DNA from: JAKFYM01 sp964416595
GTDB lineage: Bacteria > Bdellovibrionota > UBA1018 > CAIPTA01
Reading direction: 5' to 3'
NCBI GenBank assembly: GCA_964416595.1
Contig: CAYQES010000046.1
Coordinates: forward strand, 1-11,177
DNA: 11,177 nt
A program made the translations under genes and the position numbers. Under the pieces are notes generated by a model that was given only the letters and a program-made list of their open reading frames with translations, was not told the origin of the DNA and ran no database searches. The first letter of the stretch is position 1. The number at the start of each line of letters is the position of its first letter. Shown here one piece after another: positions 8,186-11,177 of the stretch.

Positions 8186-8258
8186 GGCGAATTTTTATCA
8201 CCATGACGCACGCGAATGCAAAATAAAACCAGGAACAATTCCGAGAGAGAAAATGGAA

Positions 8259-8681
8259 TTAGAAAGTGGCGGAGCCGGAATTGAAGTCTGGATCAAAACG
8301 CCCGCTGGACGAAGTATCACTTTCTTGGATACGGATGCGGGGCGCATCTTGCCAAAGCGCTTCCAAATTATAGAAATCCCGTAATTGATCTTGGAATACA
8401 TGCACAATCACGGGGCCAAAATCGATCAATGCCCAACGGCCATCCACCATGCCCTCTTGGCTTAAGGGTTTGGTGCCTGCTTGGCGCATATCATCGGAAA
8501 TATACTCAGCAATGGCGCTTACTTGCCGGTCGGAATACCCGCTGCAGACCACAAAGTAATCGGCCACGGAGGATTTATCTTCCAAATCCAAGATCACCAC
8601 ATTCTCAGCCTTTTTCTCTAGGCATTTCAGGGCACAACGTTCAGCTATTTTTCGTGAATCCATCTCTTTATTTTCTAACAT
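8259..8681 (-). CDS. rsfS: Ribosome silencing factor RsfS
   Basis: RsfS (DUF143/Iojap family) binds ribosomal protein L14 on the 50S subunit and blocks joining with 30S when nutrients are low. The family core is intact: LDLEDKSSVADYFVVCSG at about 31-48, GRWALIDFGPVIVHVF at 81-96, and the RDFYNLEALWQDAP segment at 101-114. The product is 140 residues from the first ATG. The last 25 or so (after APRI) form a Ser/Asp/Asn-rich tail beyond the usual end of the family. The ATG at 8681 overlaps the end of nadD by 14 bases. A second ATG at 8663, four bases after the nadD stop and preceded by AAAGAG-like purines, could be the true start and would remove six residues. Translation is probably coupled to nadD. 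The frequent neighbour rlmH does not follow; glyS does. Confidence 0.95.
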   Translation of the reverse strand: MLENKEMDSRKIAERCALKCLEKKAENVVILDLEDKSSVADYFVVCSGYSDRQVSAIAEYISDDMRQAGTKPLSQEGMVDGRWALIDFGPVIVHVFQDQLRDFYNLEALWQDAPRIRIQESDTSSSGRFDPDFNSGSATF

Positions 8682-9261
8682 AGGGGTTTTGTGACAGCAA
8701 AATAAGATTCTTCAACTCGGGCACTAGTGCTTGCGGTAGATCTTGAAAATTGGGCTCCCGGGAGGCCAGGCGGGTCCGAATGGCCGTGGAAGAAGCGGTG
8801 GAGGGGGGAATGCTTAGCAGCTGATCCCCTGGCTGCAGTTTTTCAGCGGGTTTCCCTGGCCGCTCCACTACCAACAAAGTGCAAAGCGCACGGATTTTTT
8901 CCGGTTCCCTCCATTCAGAAACCCGGGTGTCGGATCCCACAATCCAAAATAATTTTTCTTTTTTGGCGCCTTGCCTATGGGCTGCTTGGAGAGTTTCCAC
9001 CGTATAGCTTGTGCCGCCTCTTTGGATTTCTTCGTCCCAAACTAAAAAGGGCGAGCCGCTTGTTACTTGTTTAAGCCATTGGAGGCGCAAAGCTGCGGAG
9101 GCCAGGGGCGCTGATTTTCCTGGGCTTTGGTTGGCGGGCACAAAAACGATTTGGCTATCTGGAAAGGTGCGAAGCGCTTGGCTGGCCACATGCAAATGGC
9201 CCTCGTGAACAGGATCAAAGCTGCCACCGAAAAGAATGGTTTTGCGGCTAAAATCGATCAT
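8668..9261 (-). CDS. nadD: Nicotinate-nucleotide adenylyltransferase
   Basis: NadD transfers AMP from ATP to nicotinate mononucleotide, making deamido-NAD in the cytosol. The 197-residue length is normal. The nucleotidyltransferase signature GGSFDPVHEGHL (12-23, with the H19xxH22 pair) is intact. Other visible elements are the SYTVETL segment at 85-91 of the substrate pocket, the GSDT with downstream W at 109-117, and the SSTAIRTRL signature at 157-165 that binds ATP phosphates. The ATG at 9261 directly abuts the TAA stop of obgE, with no gap and no ribosome binding site visible before it. Translation therefore probably depends on ribosomes leaving obgE. The gene overlaps rsfS at its 3' end. 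Confidence 0.97.
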   Translation of the reverse strand: MIDFSRKTILFGGSFDPVHEGHLHVASQALRTFPDSQIVFVPANQSPGKSAPLASAALRLQWLKQVTSGSPFLVWDEEIQRGGTSYTVETLQAAHRQGAKKEKLFWIVGSDTRVSEWREPEKIRALCTLLVVERPGKPAEKLQPGDQLLSIPPSTASSTAIRTRLASREPNFQDLPQALVPELKNLILLSQNPYVRK

Positions 9262-10284
9262 TTATTGCAGAGGAAAATCATGTTTTGTGGTGAAAAGAAT
9301 ATCCGCCAACAGCTGCACTAATTCTTTGGTGCCTTCTCGGGTGATCACGGAAATTTTGCGGTAGAGGCGGCCTTCTTTATCAAGCTTGGCGCAGAAAGCA
9401 TCGAGGAGTTCAGTGTCCCCTTGAGCCGAATCCATTTTGTTGAATACGATGATTTCTTTCCGCTGCAAAAGCTCCGGATTGAAAGCTTCGAGCTCTTTGC
9501 GCACAATTGCATAATCTTCGGCGGGATCCCGGCCGGAAGCGGCGTCGATGATGTGCAGATAGATTTTCGTGCGCTCCAAATGTTTTAAGAAGCGGATACC
9601 GAGCCCCACGCCCTCGTGGGCGCCTTCGATGAGGCCTGGCACATCGGCCACAACGAAGCTGCGTTCATCGCTTAAACGCACAACGCCGAGGTTTGGCACA
9701 AGGGTGGTGAAGGCGTAGTCCGCAATTTTCGGACGGGCCGCGGAGATGGCGGCGATGAAGCTCGATTTTCCCACATTGGGAAAGCCAACTAAGCCCACAT
9801 CGGCCAGGAGTTTCAGTTCCAGCTGGATGGTTTTTTCCTGGCCCGGCTCTCCCGGTTGAGCAAAGCGGGGGGTTTGGTGGGTGGACGTAGCAAAATGCGT
9901 ATTGCCTTTGCCGCCCCGGCCGCCACCGCAGAGGAGGAAAGGCTCTTCGTTGGCCGAAAGAGCTTCCCAGATCACTTCTCCAGAAATGGCATTTTTCACG
10001 ATGGTTCCCACGGGCACCCGGAGAATGATATCTTTGCCGTCTCTGCCGGCTTTTCTTTTGCCCATGCCCGGATCCCCATGGGGGGCTTGGTATTTTTTGC
10101 GGAAACGAAAATCCATGAGGGTGGAGAGGTTGGTGTCAGCCCGCAGATAAATGCTGCCCCCGTGACCACCATCGCCACCATCGGGGCCACCAAAGGGCTC
10201 CATGGTTTCCCGGCGAAAATGCACGGAACCCGGGCCCCCATGGCCACCAATCAGTTCAATTTGGGCTTCATCGATAAATTTCAT
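9262..10284 (-). CDS. obgE: Obg-family GTPase, 50S assembly
   Basis: Obg is an essential GTPase that acts in late 50S maturation and in stress signalling. The 340-residue product has the glycine-rich Obg fold at about 1-158 (FRRETMEPFGGPDGGDGGHGG, and GGRGGKGNTHFATST), followed by the G domain. G1 is GFPNVGKS at 167-174, switch I holds the TT at 193-194, G3 is DVPG at 214-217, G4 is NKMD at 282-285, and G5 lies near ISVITREG at 311-318, with Val where Ala is common. There is no C-terminal OCT domain and no acidic tail, so the protein ends soon after the G domain, as in many bacteria. The MKFIDEAQIEL beginning matches the family, so the ATG at 10284 is secure. No purine-rich Shine-Dalgarno sequence precedes it; the leader is instead C/T-rich. 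It follows a terminator and probably has its own promoter. Confidence 0.98.
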   Translation of the reverse strand: MKFIDEAQIELIGGHGGPGSVHFRRETMEPFGGPDGGDGGHGGSIYLRADTNLSTLMDFRFRKKYQAPHGDPGMGKRKAGRDGKDIILRVPVGTIVKNAISGEVIWEALSANEEPFLLCGGGRGGKGNTHFATSTHQTPRFAQPGEPGQEKTIQLELKLLADVGLVGFPNVGKSSFIAAISAARPKIADYAFTTLVPNLGVVRLSDERSFVVADVPGLIEGAHEGVGLGIRFLKHLERTKIYLHIIDAASGRDPAEDYAIVRKELEAFNPELLQRKEIIVFNKMDSAQGDTELLDAFCAKLDKEGRLYRKISVITREGTKELVQLLADILFTTKHDFPLQ

Positions 10285-10333
10285 AACGCAGCAGGCTATT
10301 TACCAGGGAAGGGTGGGGGAAGGCAAGAAACAG

Positions 10334-10366
10334 AAAAGGCACTCTCTTTTTCAGAGAATGCCTTTT
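10334..10366 (-). terminator. Intrinsic terminator after rpmA
   Basis: A ten-pair stem (arms 10338-10347 and 10353-10362, loop 10348-10352) lies 20 bases after the rpmA stop and is extended by A-T pairs to 10334-10366. Read on the minus strand, the arms are GGCATTCTCT and AGAGAGTGCC, with one U-G pair, followed by the T-rich run TTTTCTGTTTCTT. Read on the plus strand, the same position is a C-A mismatch, although the T run is good there too. The minus-strand reading fits the gene order. It separates rplU-rpmA from obgE. Confidence 0.8.
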
Positions 10367-10385
10367 TTAGGACTGTAGAGGTTTT

Positions 10386-10646
10386 TTAGCCAGCTACAGG
10401 GTAAACGGAAACTTTTTGCCGTCTACGGTCTTTGTGTTCGAACTTCACTAGTCCGTCCACGAGGGCGAAAAGAGTGAAATCCCGTCCCAGGCCCACATTG
10501 TTGCCAGGGTGGAATACGGTGCCCACTTGGCGCACGAGGATGTTACCGGCTTTTACGGTCTCACCGCCAAAGCGCTTCACGCCCCGCATTTTCGGGTTAC
10601 TATCGCGTCCGTTTTTAGTACTACCACCAGCTTTTTTTGATGCCAT
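10386..10646 (-). CDS. rpmA: 50S ribosomal protein L27
   Basis: L27 sits at the peptidyl-transferase centre of the 50S subunit, where its N-terminal tail reaches the tRNA acceptor end. The product is 86 residues, normal length, with the classic MASKKAGGSTKNGRDS beginning, GVKRFGGETVKAGNILVRQ at 22-40 and HPGNNVGLGRD at 46-56. The tail starts directly at the conserved Met-Ala-Ser-Lys-Lys, so there is no cleavable N-terminal extension of the kind seen in Firmicutes. AGAGGT lies eight bases before the ATG at 10646. It lies 22 bases downstream of rplU, as in most bacteria, and is followed by a terminator. Confidence 0.99.
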   Translation of the reverse strand: MASKKAGGSTKNGRDSNPKMRGVKRFGGETVKAGNILVRQVGTVFHPGNNVGLGRDFTLFALVDGLVKFEHKDRRRQKVSVYPVAG

Positions 10647-10654
10647 TTTTCCTT

Positions 10655-10660
10655 ACCTCT
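10655..10660 (-). promoter_or_regulatory. Shine-Dalgarno site of rpmA
   Basis: AGAGGT is eight bases before the ATG at 10646, a near-ideal spacing. It contrasts with obgE, nadD and glyS, which show no such site. Confidence 0.65.
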
Positions 10661-10668
10661 TACTTAGC

Positions 10669-11177
10669 TTAGTTTTTTTTCGCTTTTTTGGGAGCCGCTT
10701 TTTTTGCGGGTGCCTTGCGGGCAGGGGCAGCTTTTTTAGCCCTAGGGGCGCTCTCTGTTTCTTCGAAAGATTCTTCTTGGATGGCCCAAGCATCGGCTTT
10801 GGCAAAACCAGTGTTGGCGAGAACTTGCTTTTTCTCTTCGGCAGAGAGCAAATCTTTTTCGCCGCCGGGGCCGCTAACACCAGTGATGAGGAGGCGAGTG
10901 TAAGGCTGGCGATGGCCGTTTTTCTTATCAGACTGTTTGCGGCGTTTCTTATGGTACACGATGATTTTGGGGCCTTTTTCGATTGCCACCACTTCAGCGC
11001 TCACAGAGGCTGTAGCCACAAAAGGTTGGCCTACTTGCACAGAGGAGCCGCCGCCCACGAGTAGGATTTCGTTAAAATCCGTGGTGCTGCCCATTTCCAA
11101 GGGAAGCAATTCCACTTGGACAGTATCGCCCTTTTTTACTTTGTATTGTTTGCCACCAGTTTGAATCACAGCGTACA
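10669..11177 (-). CDS. rplU: 50S ribosomal protein L21, long form with basic tail (start cut by one base)
   Basis: L21 binds 23S rRNA in the 50S subunit. Reading back to the window edge gives (A)TG TAC GCT GTG, that is MYAVIQTGGKQYKV, the family's standard beginning. Only the A of the ATG lies outside the window, at the next base. A GTG at 11169 is an internal codon, not the start. The full protein would be 169 residues, against about 100-105 for E. coli L21. The normal L21 body ends at about residue 102, after KKNGHRQPYTRLLITGV. After it come a helical segment (LLSAEEKKQVLANTGF and following, to about 137) and a Lys/Ala/Pro-rich histone-H1-like tail (KKAAPARKAPAKKAAPKK) ending in KKAKKN. The tail may touch rRNA or other nucleic acid; that is inference. 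It forms an operon with rpmA. Confidence 0.97.
   Translation of the reverse strand, partial: YAVIQTGGKQYKVKKGDTVQVELLPLEMGSTTDFNEILLVGGGSSVQVGQPFVATASVSAEVVAIEKGPKIIVYHKKRRKQSDKKNGHRQPYTRLLITGVSGPGGEKDLLSAEEKKQVLANTGFAKADAWAIQEESFEETESAPRAKKAAPARKAPAKKAAPKKAKKN

Noticed and set aside
8186..8258. Small palindrome GGAATTGTTCC and an AT-rich GATAAA box in the rsfS-glyS gap
   Set aside because: The palindrome has only four-base arms and no T run. The box lacks a convincing -35. There is no T-box-like length or structure for glyS, since the gap is only 73 bases.
10297..10326. Possible promoter before obgE: TTGCCT, 18 bases, TAAATA (minus strand)
   Set aside because: The -10 matches only three of six, and it would leave a leader of only a few bases. 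Too weak to call from sequence.
9856..10389. Plus-strand open frame of 177 codons opposite obgE
   Set aside because: Antisense shadow of the glycine-rich Obg domain, with no recognisable motif.
10432..11064. Plus-strand open frame of 210 codons opposite rpmA and rplU
   Set aside because: Antisense shadow of two certain ribosomal protein genes. The Phe-rich translation is the complement of the Lys-rich tail of L21.

Overview
The window is a continuous block of eleven genes, all transcribed on the minus strand, so transcription runs from the right edge to the left edge. There are no RNA genes, insertion sequences, CRISPR arrays or phage genes that I can see. No gene-free stretch exceeds about 100 bases. 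The gene content (single-chain glycyl-tRNA synthetase, a bacterial PPDK, an rplU-rpmA-obgE-nadD-rsfS cluster, and Sec-exported Cys-rich proteins of unknown family) suggests a Gram-negative bacterium. A member of Bdellovibrionota or a former 'Deltaproteobacteria' group is my best guess. That placement is inference from gene order and protein style, not from a marker search.

Right part (about 8260-11177), ribosome and GTPase cluster: rplU (cut by one base at the window edge), rpmA, a hairpin terminator, then obgE, nadD and rsfS. rplU-rpmA appears to end at the terminator at 10334-10366. obgE, nadD and rsfS are packed with no gap or with overlap, which suggests translational coupling. These genes make two 50S proteins, a 50S-assembly GTPase, an NAD-biosynthesis enzyme and the ribosome silencing factor.

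Middle part (4070-8185): glyS, then ppdK six to twelve bases downstream, with the ppdK ribosome binding site overlapping the glyS stop. They supply glycyl-tRNA and the reversible interconversion of pyruvate and PEP.

Left-middle part (2247-4036): a two-HKD phospholipase-D-family protein resembling cardiolipin synthase B, overlapping by four bases (ATGA) an endonuclease/exonuclease/phosphatase-family protein. The same two families are neighbours in E. coli (ybhO/clsB and ybhP), so this looks like a conserved pair with an undefined joint role at the membrane.

Left part (37-2159): two exported proteins I cannot assign to a family. One is 563 residues with 14 cysteines. The other is 140 residues with two cysteines, and its ribosome binding site overlaps the stop of the first. 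The interior of the large gene is much more AT-rich than the rest of the window. This pair is the least explained part of the window. The rest is ordinary housekeeping DNA, and I do not see a defensible novel defence, mobile or signalling system.
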